Below, one piece after another: positions 10,883 through 20,867 of a stretch of 64,000 nt of DNA (the first letter of the stretch is position 1; each line of letters begins with the position of its first letter). The notes below the pieces were generated by a model. It saw only the letters and a list, made by a program, of their open reading frames with translations. It was not told the DNA's origin and made no database searches. Origin of the DNA: Epithemia pelagica (taxonomy: Eukaryota; Bacillariophyta; Bacillariophyceae; Surirellales; Surirellaceae). A program made the position numbers and the translations under genes. The stretch covers positions 2,790,001 through 2,854,000 of the forward strand of contig OX337237.1 of NCBI GenBank assembly GCA_946965045.2. The letters run 5' to 3'.

Positions 10883-13132
10883 ATGAAGACGACTGTTACG
10901 GAACCCTCAGGCACGGGCGATTTCTCGTCTACAAGTAAGTTCGGAATTACCTTCCTCTCCGACGAAACTGCCCAGGAAAAGATCCTTTGTTTGGGAATCA
11001 AGCGAGGGGGGAACACCTTTTGCATAGACCCCAAGTGCTCCAAAGCCGGGGACCATGGAACAGGTTTACCCCCCTTTGACTTGTCTCAAACCAGCGGAGG
11101 ATTCATTATGAAGAACTCGGCATCCGCCTTCTGCTCGCCAGTCATTCCTCTTGATTCTATTCCGTCCGAAATCAAGAACAAGCTCCTCCAAGAAAAGCAT
11201 ACGGTGGATGACTGGATGAAGAAGTCCCTAGCTATCAAGCGCTTCGCGTTGATCAAAAAGGAACAAGGAGAAACAGCTGAGAACCTTGAAGAGTCGGAAG
11301 CTCGTGTCATCAAGATCACGGACTCTTCGACACCGTACACTGTTTCGAAACGTTTCGCAACTTCAAATCCGTCTTTTGTAGTTGAAAATTTCTCTCCTCA
11401 TCGAAAAATCCTCGGCGGAAATCTGCAAGAGGTGACAACCAAGATCCGAGAAGACCCAAGCATGATCCCAATGGTATTGCGGGAGATCGAGGATTCTATG
11501 ATGGAAGCTGGAGAGTTGATCCGTGCTATCTCCTCTGACCAGGTAAAGGCAAAACAAGAAGTCGTTGATAATGTTGAAGCCTTGGGGTTGCAACTGGAAA
11601 AGCTACACATGGAAATCGGACCGAGGGAAAACATTAATGAGGTTTTTCAAGCCCCAACAATTTGGGGTGTCCTTCAAGCCATTACCAACTCAATTACGTG
11701 GAGTGATTCAACTTCGGGGGGAGTCAACCAAGACTCACTCCGATCCATGGAATCGTTTGTCAAGTCCAAGATCGGTGATCTAGACATTCAAATCAACAAC
11801 ATGTCGACTCATTTCAAGACGCTTCATTTGCAAACACGAAACGATTTACAGACCGTGTCCACGGATGCTAAGGCCATGGTGGATTCCCTTTGTTCTCACT
11901 TGGTCAAAGGCTTCCAAGGCCTCATCAGTCGAATGTCTACGGTGGAGCTGTCGGTGCAGATAATTCAACAGAACGGGATAAACAATCCAAGCAACTCGAT
12001 GTCGAGCGGTACTTTGGGAAACTTGACCCCGCAACAACAAATCGATTGGTTGGCTAAAACCAGCAAGCTGGAGGCAGAAATCCAAGGACTAAAAGCTGTC
12101 CTCCAACAGGGACAAGCGGATTTTCAACGTTTGAAGTCTAAGATGGATACAACAGCGATCAAGTTTGGAAACTTGGGTTTGTCGACAGTGGGCGACTGCA
12201 AAGCATGGGTCGCTATGAAGTTTGGCTCCAGGGCATATGGATTGTTCTTCGACTTGCCTTTGGTTTTGGAATGGTGTGCCTCCCAGGAGCATGGCGACGT
12301 TTTGTCCATGCTTACGACAATGGAAAAAAGGCACAAGATGCAAATCGCTACTACAAATGAAGCGAGATCTCTTTATGCCATGAAGCTTGAGTTTCCACAG
12401 ATTCTTTACAAAGATCTGCCTGGAACCGGCCGAGACCCGTCTTTCTTAACAGCTATAAAAGACTATGAAGATTGGGAGGCTCCAGAAACAGGAGTCCGAG
12501 ATAGAATCATCAACAAGATCGGCAATATGCAATCCATGTTTGGAGAACAGATCGCAATCACAATGTCGGGTGAACCCAAAGCCCGTGCCTTGGCTACCTC
12601 GATGCTGTCGGTCTCAATTGGATGTTGTCGTGAGCTTGTGAATTATTTTGACGAAACAATGAACGAGCTTACGATGAAATCGAAATTCACCACACGCAAG
12701 GCTTTTAGCCTGGTAACGCAAGTGGTTCGACGCTTCTTCTTGGACCTCTACAAGGTGAGGGCTCAAGTCTATTCGTCGATTTCAACCTCGGATCAAAGTG
12801 GTCAATGTGTGTGGATCCTCTATGGGGTGCTTCGAACCCACGACGTCATGGCAGAATATTCTACCGCGCGTTTCAAGAATCACCCGTCCGTTTCCAGTGA
12901 ATATATTCGGTTCCTGTCGACGAACTCAGGATTTGAATCCCTAAAAACACTGGAGGACAAGGTGGACTCTCTCAAACAAAACATGCAAACGGCCACCAAA
13001 GAATGTCATGCGGCGAAGAAAGCAGCTGATACTGCTAATAGCACTGTGGACTCAGTCAAAAAGGACGTGGCTGAGTTGAAGAAAGCGAACAAACGCCGTG
13101 GCGGAAACAACAGCAACAACAACAGCGATTGA
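10883..13132 (+). CDS. Gag-like protein of DIRS-like element A
   Basis: About 749 residues from the first ATG; the frame is open further upstream through a poly-G tract (about 10810-10822), so an upstream start is possible. No catalytic motif is visible. The N-terminus has a small Cys segment (FCIDPKCSK), the middle is helical and likely coiled coil, and the C-terminus has a second coiled coil (KTLEDKVDSLKQNMQ) and an Asn-rich tail. The counterpart in element B shares layout and local motifs (KFGITFL versus LFGVVLL; VLRTHDVMAEY versus TLRAHETMKEY near the C-terminus). By position and shape this is the structural nucleocapsid-type protein. The stop is 24 bp before the pol ATG at 13157. Confidence 0.6.
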   Translation: MKTTVTEPSGTGDFSSTSKFGITFLSDETAQEKILCLGIKRGGNTFCIDPKCSKAGDHGTGLPPFDLSQTSGGFIMKNSASAFCSPVIPLDSIPSEIKNKLLQEKHTVDDWMKKSLAIKRFALIKKEQGETAENLEESEARVIKITDSSTPYTVSKRFATSNPSFVVENFSPHRKILGGNLQEVTTKIREDPSMIPMVLREIEDSMMEAGELIRAISSDQVKAKQEVVDNVEALGLQLEKLHMEIGPRENINEVFQAPTIWGVLQAITNSITWSDSTSGGVNQDSLRSMESFVKSKIGDLDIQINNMSTHFKTLHLQTRNDLQTVSTDAKAMVDSLCSHLVKGFQGLISRMSTVELSVQIIQQNGINNPSNSMSSGTLGNLTPQQQIDWLAKTSKLEAEIQGLKAVLQQGQADFQRLKSKMDTTAIKFGNLGLSTVGDCKAWVAMKFGSRAYGLFFDLPLVLEWCASQEHGDVLSMLTTMEKRHKMQIATTNEARSLYAMKLEFPQILYKDLPGTGRDPSFLTAIKDYEDWEAPETGVRDRIINKIGNMQSMFGEQIAITMSGEPKARALATSMLSVSIGCCRELVNYFDETMNELTMKSKFTTRKAFSLVTQVVRRFFLDLYKVRAQVYSSISTSDQSGQCVWILYGVLRTHDVMAEYSTARFKNHPSVSSEYIRFLSTNSGFESLKTLEDKVDSLKQNMQTATKECHAAKKAADTANSTVDSVKKDVAELKKANKRRGGNNSNNNSD

Positions 13133-13156
13133 CAAGAAGGAGCATCTAAATTAGGA

Positions 13157-14710
13157 ATGGACATTTCACCATCTGTCTCTGCCGATTTAGATGCTCTAAG
13201 TGAAGCCTCCACTATTAGTTCCGGCCGTCTTCTACAATGTGGCGACAAACCGCGAGCACGGTCGCATCCCCCTTGTGAGGTTACAATTCAACGATCCGTT
13301 CGACGAATGGTGGACCGCGGCGTGAAAACTTTTCGTGCTGACGTCTCTTGTCTTCTCTTGGGACAAAGTTCCTGGTATTGGGGCTTGGCGTTGAACCAAG
13401 GGGATTGGAGTGGGATCTACATGCTGGCCAGCGATTATGAGGCCAGACGCACCAACCCCTTTTGGCATTCGGTTGCCAAACAGTTAGAACCAAAATTGCA
13501 CCTTGTGCCCAGCATCAACTTCATCCTGGGCCGAGGCTTGATTTCCTTGGTATTGATTGAAGGAGATCCAACGTATTTGGGGTCTACCTTACCTCATATA
13601 CCGTCCGATTGGCCTGTCCTGATGCTTCTTCCTGCGGGTTGGTCACGTCCGTCCATCCCTGACGTGCACTGGCTCGCCGTGAGTCACACACGTTGTGGCG
13701 GTGTCACTACGGCCAGAGTCAATATTGGCCGTCGCAATCTCCCTCCTTTGCACTTTCAGGTGGAGGTTCGGCAGTCTATTTCCTCGATTCTCGATCACTC
13801 AGTTCGGCCGACGTCTTGCTCAGCTGTCGGGCCATCTCAACCATGTTACCCGCAACACAGTCAACTTTACGTCCGCGATTTGAAGCGTCATGTTTTGGTG
13901 CCCACAACGTTCTACAAGACTGGGTGGGGCCACCGTCCCCTTACCCCCGCCGAGTTAGGATCCGCTTTTGATCTCCCCTTGTGGCTGCCTCCTACCTCGG
14001 ACGCCCATGCTTGGGGGCACAACCATGTGATGGGGGCGCGTTTTGTCCCTATCAAGATCCCTGCTGCTGTGTTGGGCGGTGCCGTCCCTCATTTGGAACC
14101 GGTCTATGTACATCATCTGGATCGAGCCGGGGAAAAGCGTGACGGGCCTCCTCCTCATTCTCCTCTGACGCCCAAACGTCTGCGAGTTTCGCCACCCATG
14201 GATGCTACGACGCGTGATGGTCAACCGGGCACGAGGTTTGCTCCCATTCGTGCTTTCCTGCCCCACTCAGCTTGGCTGGACGACTCACTCATTGCAACCA
14301 AAGCTACTAAGGCGGACGATGCGGAAGCCCCCTATGCTTTGTGGGATGGTCGCATTCGTGGCGTGTTTCCTTGGGTTACTGATCGGGCCTTAGCTGGGTT
14401 TCGCACTCTTGGCCTTTGGTGGTGGCGACGTTTTTTGTACCGTAGTTTTGTGTGTTATGTCCGAAATCGGTTCGGGATGAATTGGCTGTCGCTTCTACCA
14501 GCGGCGCGCCAGCGCCAGGGGGGGGGGGGGGGGGGTGGTGATGTTTTCTCTTTGCTTGAGGTCTGCATAGCTGGGCGTTCGGTTCTTTCTCAATTGCTCG
14601 CGGCCTCCTGGTGGGATTGGGACCACGGCTCCTCCCTGATCTTTTGGCGGTGGAACGGCCAACAACAACGCCGCCAAACTCGCCAAGGTCCTATCACGTG
14701 GCTATTTTGA
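13157..14710 (+). CDS. Pol N-terminal domain of element A, frameshifted before the RT
   Basis: A 517-residue frame upstream of the RT. It has no family I can name, but two blocks are conserved in element B: RPLTPAELGSAFDLP versus RPFAPQELAIALDFP, and KADDAEAPYALWDGRI versus KSDDAEIPTYLWDDRI. This suggests a genuine domain of pol rather than filler. Near the end it enters the RT N-terminal block SWWDWDHGSSLIFWRW, then leaves it: the RT continues one base over (from about 14690), so the stop at 14710 follows a +1 frame change. A run of ~18 G at 14519-14536, encoding poly-Gly, lies in the linker and is a likely slippage site. Confidence 0.6.
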   Translation: MDISPSVSADLDALSEASTISSGRLLQCGDKPRARSHPPCEVTIQRSVRRMVDRGVKTFRADVSCLLLGQSSWYWGLALNQGDWSGIYMLASDYEARRTNPFWHSVAKQLEPKLHLVPSINFILGRGLISLVLIEGDPTYLGSTLPHIPSDWPVLMLLPAGWSRPSIPDVHWLAVSHTRCGGVTTARVNIGRRNLPPLHFQVEVRQSISSILDHSVRPTSCSAVGPSQPCYPQHSQLYVRDLKRHVLVPTTFYKTGWGHRPLTPAELGSAFDLPLWLPPTSDAHAWGHNHVMGARFVPIKIPAAVLGGAVPHLEPVYVHHLDRAGEKRDGPPPHSPLTPKRLRVSPPMDATTRDGQPGTRFAPIRAFLPHSAWLDDSLIATKATKADDAEAPYALWDGRIRGVFPWVTDRALAGFRTLGLWWWRRFLYRSFVCYVRNRFGMNWLSLLPAARQRQGGGGGGGDVFSLLEVCIAGRSVLSQLLAASWWDWDHGSSLIFWRWNGQQQRRQTRQGPITWLF

Positions 14711-16952
14711 CACCGATGCATCCATCCTTAGTTTAACCGACTACTTCGATGTCCCCAAGGGTGACACCGACATCCGGATGGTTTATAATGGAACCAGCTC
14801 CGGCCTCAACGATTCCTTGTGGGCTCCAAATTTCTGGCTTCCGACGGCGGAAACTTCATTGCGCCTTTTAACAACCGCTTCGTACTGTGGAGACATGGAC
14901 CTAGGGGAAATGTTTCTCAACTTCCCCATGGACCACAATCTGCGTCCTTTCGCCGGTGTGGATCTACGCCCCATCAAAGACTTGTTCCCTTCGGAGCTTT
15001 TGGAGGCGGGATGTGCAGACAAAGTCCGCTGGAACCGCCTGTTTATGGGCATGCTCCCAAGCCCTTTTCACGCGGTGGAACAGTTTTAATTGGCTGAGGA
15101 AGTCGCTAGAGGCTCCCCTCATGACTTGCTTAACCCCTGCGGATTCGATGAGGTTCGGTTTAACATTCCGGGCTCGGCCGATTATTCTCCAGTACGGCCT
15201 TGGGTGATGAAGTGGAACTCCCGAACTAACTCCATCGCCGGTGATTCGGTTACATACATGGACGACATTCGAATTGTCGGGTCGTCGGCAGAAAACGCAT
15301 GGCAGGTGGGTAGACAACTGGCTTCACGTCTCCAATATTTCGGCATTCAGGACGCGCCGAGGAAACGTCGTCCGCCCTCCAAGACCCCGGGAGCATGGGC
15401 TGGGTCGGTCCAGCATATTTCAGACACTGCTGTGTCCAAGACGGTCACACAAGCGAAGTGGAAAAAAGGGAAAGGAATCATTCGACTGTACAAAGAGGCT
15501 TTCAAGAACAGTGATTCCCCGTCCTTTTCGCACAAGTAAATGCAACGCGACGTCGGGTTCCTGGTGCATCTAGCAATGACTTATGCTTGCATGATGCCTT
15601 TCCTTAGGGGTTTCTACCTGTCCATGAACTTGTGGCGAGGAGGACGCAACAAGGAAGGATGGAAACTTTCAGCGAGGGAATGGATTACAGAACTGCAGGA
15701 AAAACTCGACACTCGAGAATACGACACGCTCTGCGGCTTTGGGAATGACGTAGAGAAATCATTCGACCAACGCGAAAAGGAAGACCTTCAACCTCCACCT
15801 CAAATATCCGGTGTCCCAAGACTCAAGGCAGATGTTGAGGCACTGTCAGCTCTTTTTGACTGTGACACTCCCCCAATCATCAAGGTCCGATGCAAAACCA
15901 TCTTTATTGCCTTATACGGATCTGGCGACGCGTCTGGAGCCGGATTCGGATCCGCCATCCAGCTGCCGCAAAAGGGATTGTCTTACCGAATTGGCGTCTG
16001 GGATAGTGACGTTGTGGTGGGAGAGTCTTCAAACTGGAGAGAGTTTACCAACTGTGTGGAGGCTCTGGAGGAGGAAGCGAGGAAAGGGACTTTGAAATCC
16101 TCGGAAGTATTTTTCTTCACCGACAACTCAACGGTGGAACGGTGCTTTTACAAGGGGTCCTCCTCCAGCCCCAAACTCCTAGACCTGGTGATCCGCCTAA
16201 GACGACTAGAAATGGCACACTCGTTGCGGTTACACATTTCACATGTGTCAGGTAAAAGAATGATTGCGTGGGGTGTGGATGGTATTTCCAGAGGTCAGAT
16301 GAACGAAGGCGTCATGGCGGGTCAACCGATGCTGGCATTCATCCCACTGCACAAAACACCAATTCAAATGTCAGACTCCCTTATGGGATGGGTAAAGTCA
16401 TGGCTGGGGCCAAAGACGGAATGGCTTACCCCCATGGACTGGTTTACAACCGCCCACGACATCAGAGGCTGGACAATGCCTACTGAAGCAAACAAACTGT
16501 CCCTGCCAATACTGAGGCCAGGACACTTTGTTTGGAGTCCTCCTGCGGGCGCAGCGGATGCCGCCCTGGAAGAACTCAGGAAGATTAGACACAAGAGACA
16601 AAAGTCTACTCATGTCTTTCTATGTCATCGTCTGCTTACTCCCCGCTGGTACAGACTGATGCACAAAGCTTGTGATCTCGTTATTACCATTCCGGCTGGA
16701 ACGTCGTTTTGGCCTCGTGACAACTATGAACCTCTCATCGTTGGTTTTGCCTTCCCTTTTCTTAGGTCAAAGCCGTGGCAACTGCGCGGCACGCCAAAAA
16801 TGTTCGCAGTGGAGAGGAAGTTGCGAGAAATGTGGAAAAACGATGAACTGGGTGGACGGGATCTTTTGCGGAAACTTTGCATTCAGTGTTGGAAACTGGC
16901 CACCATGTCGGAAAACATGGTGTCCAGGGTGTTATTTTTCGAGCGAAGATGA
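14690..16952 (+). pseudogene. Reverse transcriptase-RNase H of element A, two in-frame TAA stops
   Basis: One frame holds the RT palm (DIRMVYNGTSSGLN, GEMFLNFPMDHNLRPFAGVDL, catalytic YMDD in VTYMDDIRIVG) and the block PRKRRPPSKTPGAWAGSV shared with element B. RNase H follows with its acidic residues: GSGDASGAGFGSA, NWREFTN (Glu), FFTDNSTVERCF and AWGVDGISRG. The domain copies the RNA template to DNA and removes it. TAA codons at 15087-15089 and 15537-15539 break the frame, each within otherwise conserved sequence, so it is a decayed gene. The RNase H part itself is uninterrupted, unlike in element B. The 3' end overlaps the zinc-finger/recombinase frame by up to 281 bp. Confidence 0.75.
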
Positions 16953-18317
16953 CGGTTTCTACATTGCTAGCAAAAATACATCCTACGGGCAAGATGATCA
17001 AGATCGGCTAGTTTCAGAAAGTTGGAAGCAGCAATCTCGAGACAGATCCGAAGACTTTTTGAAAGCAAGAAAGGGTGACCATTTGATCACCCCGTTTGAG
17101 TGTGATTTTTGAATCTTTCGCAAGCTGCGATTGAGAGACCCGGATCGTACAAACGTGCAAGACAACTATCTCATGATTTGCATCAGACGAATGAATCTCG
17201 ATGCCTTTTGGCGTAGAGCTCCCAGCACAGTAAAACAAAATGCAACCTTGGTGAAGCGTATGATTGAAAGCTCGGCAAAAGTAGGGATTCCGCATGGGCC
17301 GTTTGAAAGAGCAATTGTGGATACCACATAGCATTTCTCATGCTTGATGACTCGAGGAACCAAGGAAAATATCACAAGACTCATAAGCAATTTGATTCGG
17401 TGAGAAGAATCCGGTCGGCATTCTCAAACTTTGTTCGGACAACTCCTTCCACCTTGATGGGGCCGGCGTCTATGGTATTGGTGGACAACAATGGCAAGAC
17501 CGCGAGCAGGATTGGAAACGACGAAAGTGGCTCTCTCTGGTTCTCAAGATTTGCAGAAGGTCTTAAAAGAAGAATGGGTCAAGACTGGCGACCTGACCAG
17601 GCAATCACCCCGGATTTGCTACTAGCGGTACTCTCCTCGGTAGAACAAACGGTCGTGGACTCGGAGTCGTTGGAGTGGCAATACACGCAAATCATGGCGG
17701 GTACCTTTTTTGTGATAGCTTACGTATTGTCGCTAAGAGGGCCCGAAGGTTTTCTTCTGGACTTGGAAGGTCTCCGTCGACATGGAGACTCTCTTCGGCA
17801 TCGGGCTAGCTGCGTGGTTATAGCATTGTGGGGTCAATTCAAGGGCGAAAACGCTGAAAGAGCGCACTTGCTTCCTTGTTGCGATATTACAGGGAGTGGC
17901 ATTCCAGTTCGGACTTGGGTTCGACGAGCGGTTCTTTTGGCTCAGGATAACAACAAAACCAAGGGACCACTGATGACTCATAGAGATGGAAAAAAGATAT
18001 CATCTCGGGATATTGATGAAATATTCCACTTCCATTTGACGCAGGTGTGGAATCAAAGCCCCCATCTGTTTCCCTCTCACGCGATCAGTGACGAGGAAGA
18101 CATTGTGAACAAGTACTCAAAGTTTCGATCCTTCAGGAGAGGATCAAATACCCGGGCGAAAGAAATGAACGTATCGATTCCTGACACAGACATCATCAAC
18201 AGATGGCGCGTTAAAGAATCAGCAGGAACAAGAAAAGAAGGCGGGTCCATGGATCAAACCTACACCGATCCGGCCCTGTTGTTGGCGCCTTTCCTTCGTT
18301 ACACCCAACAGATGTGA
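16672..18317 (+). pseudogene. Zinc finger plus tyrosine recombinase of element A
   Basis: In the +1 frame relative to RNase H. It begins with a Cys-rich module (SCEKCGKTMNW...FCGNF...CRKTWCPGCYF), likely zinc binding and conserved in element B. The recombinase region contains VLSLRGPEGF (catalytic Arg region), FRSFRRGSNTRA (second Arg block) and SMDQTYTDPALL (candidate nucleophilic Tyr). In YR retrotransposons this enzyme inserts circular cDNA without a target duplication. The frame is disrupted by a TGA at 17110-17112 and a frameshift near 17315; the segments 17131-17331 and 17319-18317 carry the conserved continuation. The usual His of the HxxR motif is not obvious. Confidence 0.7.
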
Positions 18318-18910
18318 AAGAACATGACAGATTCGAAGTGGGGGGTACAGAGACCAACAGGATACCCTGATGCCGACATGGCAAGGCTCAGGCTCCTGCT
18401 CCTTGGGCTCTGGCTGGAAGTTCTTTGTGAGTTGCCCGCCTCCTTCCCTCCGTGGGCTGATTGTATGGTGCTACCTGATCAGGCCTGGAGGGAACTAAGG
18501 GAGGAACAACGGGAATCCTGCAATTGTTCTTCGAGTTGGACCTTTTGGAAGCGGTCTCCACTTTCTTTGGAAACAAAGTTGGTGACCTCTGAGTGGAAAG
18601 AGGGTGACCCTATTCCCCCCACAACATGAAGCAGATCAACTCTGTGGATTGAGCGAATCTAATGTTAACTCAAAAGTGTTCTACTCTACTCTGCCCTTCG
18701 TTCCGGTTAGAACTGCAATGGATGACAAATCCATCTCGACATGGCGAAGAGGTGGGAGCTTGGGAAGGATTCAAAGGCCCCCGAAAGAGTAGGGTACTGG
18801 GTAGGAGTACTGGTACTGCCCCCGAAATATGATTTTATCCGTAGGAGTATTATTATATATTATTTGTCATTTGGTACTTCGCTAGCTCTAGATTCTCTAG
18901 ATGGCAACTT
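18318..18910. other. 3' flank of element A
   Basis: No gene recognised. It presumably contains the untranslated 3' end of the retrotransposon; no repeat matching its 5' side was found by eye. Short copies of the dispersed GTAGGAGTA motif lie at 18801 and 18841. Confidence 0.4.
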
Positions 18911-18919
18911 CGGTAGCCA

Positions 18920-19042
18920 CACCCCCTAGCGGGGGTGTTTTTGAGGTTGTAATTTCGTTGAAACACCCCCATCTCTCTGGTAGAAAAATAACCTGTTTCT
19001 AGTCGGCAGGCATATCTCATTCCATCCATCGCGATAACAACA
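18920..19042 (+). repeat. Left TIR of the MULE-like element
   Basis: Matches the inverted 19545-19662 copy over about 120 bp with mismatches and small indels; preceded by CGGTAGCCA. Confidence 0.8.
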
Positions 19043-19544
19043 CGGACCTCGGTGTTGCACCTGTTGTTGTGCACCTATTTTGACACTTGGTACCTGTCGG
19101 TCGAGTCATAGGCCTCTAACCAATAGCGTAGGATACGTCTGCATGGCCAAAATATGAAGGTTGAGTCTATTGTGGAGCTGGTTCACAGGCACCATGCCTC
19201 GTGGCACGGTCATACGGAAGCAACGCCTCACCATTGCGAACGAAGCATCTCAGAGGGATGTATGGCTCTTATCATTCATTGTTTCGACACCTAATGGTAC
19301 ACAATATACATAACAGTAGTAACGGAGTATATCGACAGCAGGACCTCTATTCCCATGTGTTTTTGGGGCCATCATGGTCTCGTGTCGTGCCATAATGCTG
19401 GCCCACTATTTTCATCCTTGCCTAGAGTGACCCTCATGCACTGTGCCGCTCACAATGCACTACCATGGTACTAATATGAATTACACGATGGTCGGATCAT
19501 GATGGGGTGATCATAGGAGGTCACCAGCAACAACAAAGTTTGAT

Positions 19545-19662
19545 TGTCGTGTTGTTATCGTGGTTGTGAAAATGAGATATGCCTGCCGACTAGACCAGAC
19601 ACCAGAGAGATGGGGGTGGCTACACGAAATTAAACCCTCTTAGCCACCCCCGCTAGGGAGTG
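19545..19662 (-). repeat. Right TIR of the MULE-like element
   Basis: Inverted copy of 18920-19042; followed directly by CGGTAGCCA at 19663-19671. Confidence 0.8.
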
Positions 19663-19872
19663 CGGTAGCCATTAGCCATAGAGCTCTACTACCTAGAGAA
19701 GTACGATATTTTTGAGTCTCAATGTCTACTGTCTACAGCGCACTTTAGGTAAGGTTAGGAGTACTTCTCTCTACGTTGAGTCTCTACCTACTACCTACCT
19801 AGAACCTAGACACACTAGCTAGAGGAGAGAGGTAGTTAGAGTTCGGGGAGCTACTGCTTCCGCCGTTTATTG

Positions 19873-19912
19873 TTATGTGGAGTGTGGAGTGTGTGGAGTG
19901 TGGAGTGTGGAC
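19873..19912 (+). repeat. GTGGAGT-type short tandem repeat
   Basis: Alternating TGTGGAG units with one GTG slip. Confidence 0.8.
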
Positions 19913-20245
19913 AGCTCAATCTTTTCAGCGACCAAATTCCCCCGAAAACAAAAGAAAAAATCGCATGATACAGACCCAGCAAGAATACTGTCGGTCTTGT
20001 GTCTTGTTCATTGTTGGATCTTCTTGCCTCTTGCCACATGCCACATGATCAAGAACAGCACTACGAATCTCATAATACAATTATCATCTTGCTACGAGTC
20101 TACGTCTACGAGTACCAGAAGAGAGAGGTTGGTTTTTGTAGACGTTGTGCTCGGGAGATCTTTGATCGCGTCGCTCTTCTCCCTACCCGATTCCATAGTA
20201 CTCATAATAATATTATTATATTCCATCCGGCGTATCCGGTATCCG

Positions 20246-20287
20246 GTCTGGAGTCTGGAGTCTGGAGTCTGGAGTCTGGAGTCTGGA
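20246..20287 (+). repeat. Six perfect GTCTGGA repeats
   Basis: 7-bp unit repeated six times without a mismatch, then GTCTGGAATC begins to diverge into unique sequence. Confidence 0.9.
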
Positions 20288-20867
20288 ATCTGACGCTGCT
20301 CGCTGATTTACGAGCATGAGAACGAGTTACCCCCTAGCAGGGGCGAGTAGCGGAATCCCGCCTGAGTCGGAAAAAAGAGGCATTCCTATTCTCAATTCTC
20401 ACCCCCACGGTACTCCATCCTCACTCTTCCAAAACATCGCACCACAAATCATTCCCACTGCGTTCATCAACCTGATAACACTATATTAAAGTACTTAACC
20501 AACACTGGGGGGGGTAAGGCCCCCCACCCATTCAATCCCGTTTAGGGAGGGATCCGGAATCGCGCCGCCTCCAGATTCTGAACAATGCACGTCTGCTGTG
20601 GGCGAGCGTGTATCCAACCAGTGAGCCATTCTCCTTTTACTCACATAGTGAGCCTGCTCTCTCGAAATCTCTTCGCAGTAGTACAGTAGTCAGTTGCTGT
20701 AGGGTGCCACCCCCCAGCGCCCAACTTGGAGAAACAGCCCTCCAATCTTCAACAGTCAAGCTGACAACAACAAGCGACCTGTACATGTACCACTAGGTAG
20801 TACAGTCGAGTCTTCACCCCGTGTGGTCGTTTCTTCCATATCTTATCATCCATCTCACTCTTCATTC

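Larger units (their letters stand above)
10799..18317 (+). mobile_element. Tyrosine-recombinase retrotransposon (DIRS/Ngaro-like), copy A, degenerate
   Basis: The order is gag-like, pol N-terminal domain, reverse transcriptase, RNase H, Cys-rich zinc finger, tyrosine recombinase. No DDE integrase, chromodomain or LTR pair was seen. A recombinase in place of an integrase is the hallmark of the DIRS/Ngaro group. The same order occurs in copy B (20868-28444, minus) with only moderate protein similarity, so the two are distinct families. The gag frame is open, but pol contains a frameshift near 14690 and TAA stops at 15087 and 15537; the recombinase frame has a TGA at 17110 and a frameshift near 17315. 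No methyltransferase domain, found in classical DIRS elements, was recognised. Confidence 0.7.
18920..19662. mobile_element. Non-autonomous Mutator-like (MULE-type) element with 9-bp target duplication
   Basis: 743 bp with long imperfect terminal inverted repeats of ~120 bp (18920-19042 and 19545-19662). The ends read CACCCCCTAGCGGGGGTG and, inverted, CACTCCCTAGCGGGGGTG; both contain CATCTCTCTGGT, TAGTCGGCAGGCATATCTC and CGATAACAACACG. It is flanked by an exact direct repeat CGGTAGCCA (18911-18919 and 19663-19671). Long TIRs with a 9-bp target duplication are typical of Mutator-like elements. The interior has no credible ORF, so movement would depend on a transposase elsewhere. It sits between the two retrotransposons. 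The first 18 bases are themselves a near-palindrome able to fold. Confidence 0.8.
19672..20867. other. Repeat-rich gene-free stretch
   Basis: No believable coding sequence. It holds CTAC-rich low complexity (about 19780-19830), the GTGGAGT and GTCTGGA tandem arrays, a lone CCCCCTAGCAGGGG at about 20331 resembling the MULE end, and GC-rich short inverted repeats near 20506-20530. The right half is probably the 3' flank of retrotransposon B. Confidence 0.4.

Noticed and set aside
20246-20287. GTCTGGA array as a CRISPR-like repeat
   Set aside because: Head-to-tail 7-bp units without spacers in a eukaryotic genome; a simple tandem repeat.
20541-20640. Possible tRNA-like GC-rich fold near 20.55 kb
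   Set aside because: No B-box or complete cloverleaf could be traced; the stems are short GC-rich repeats of a retrotransposon flank.
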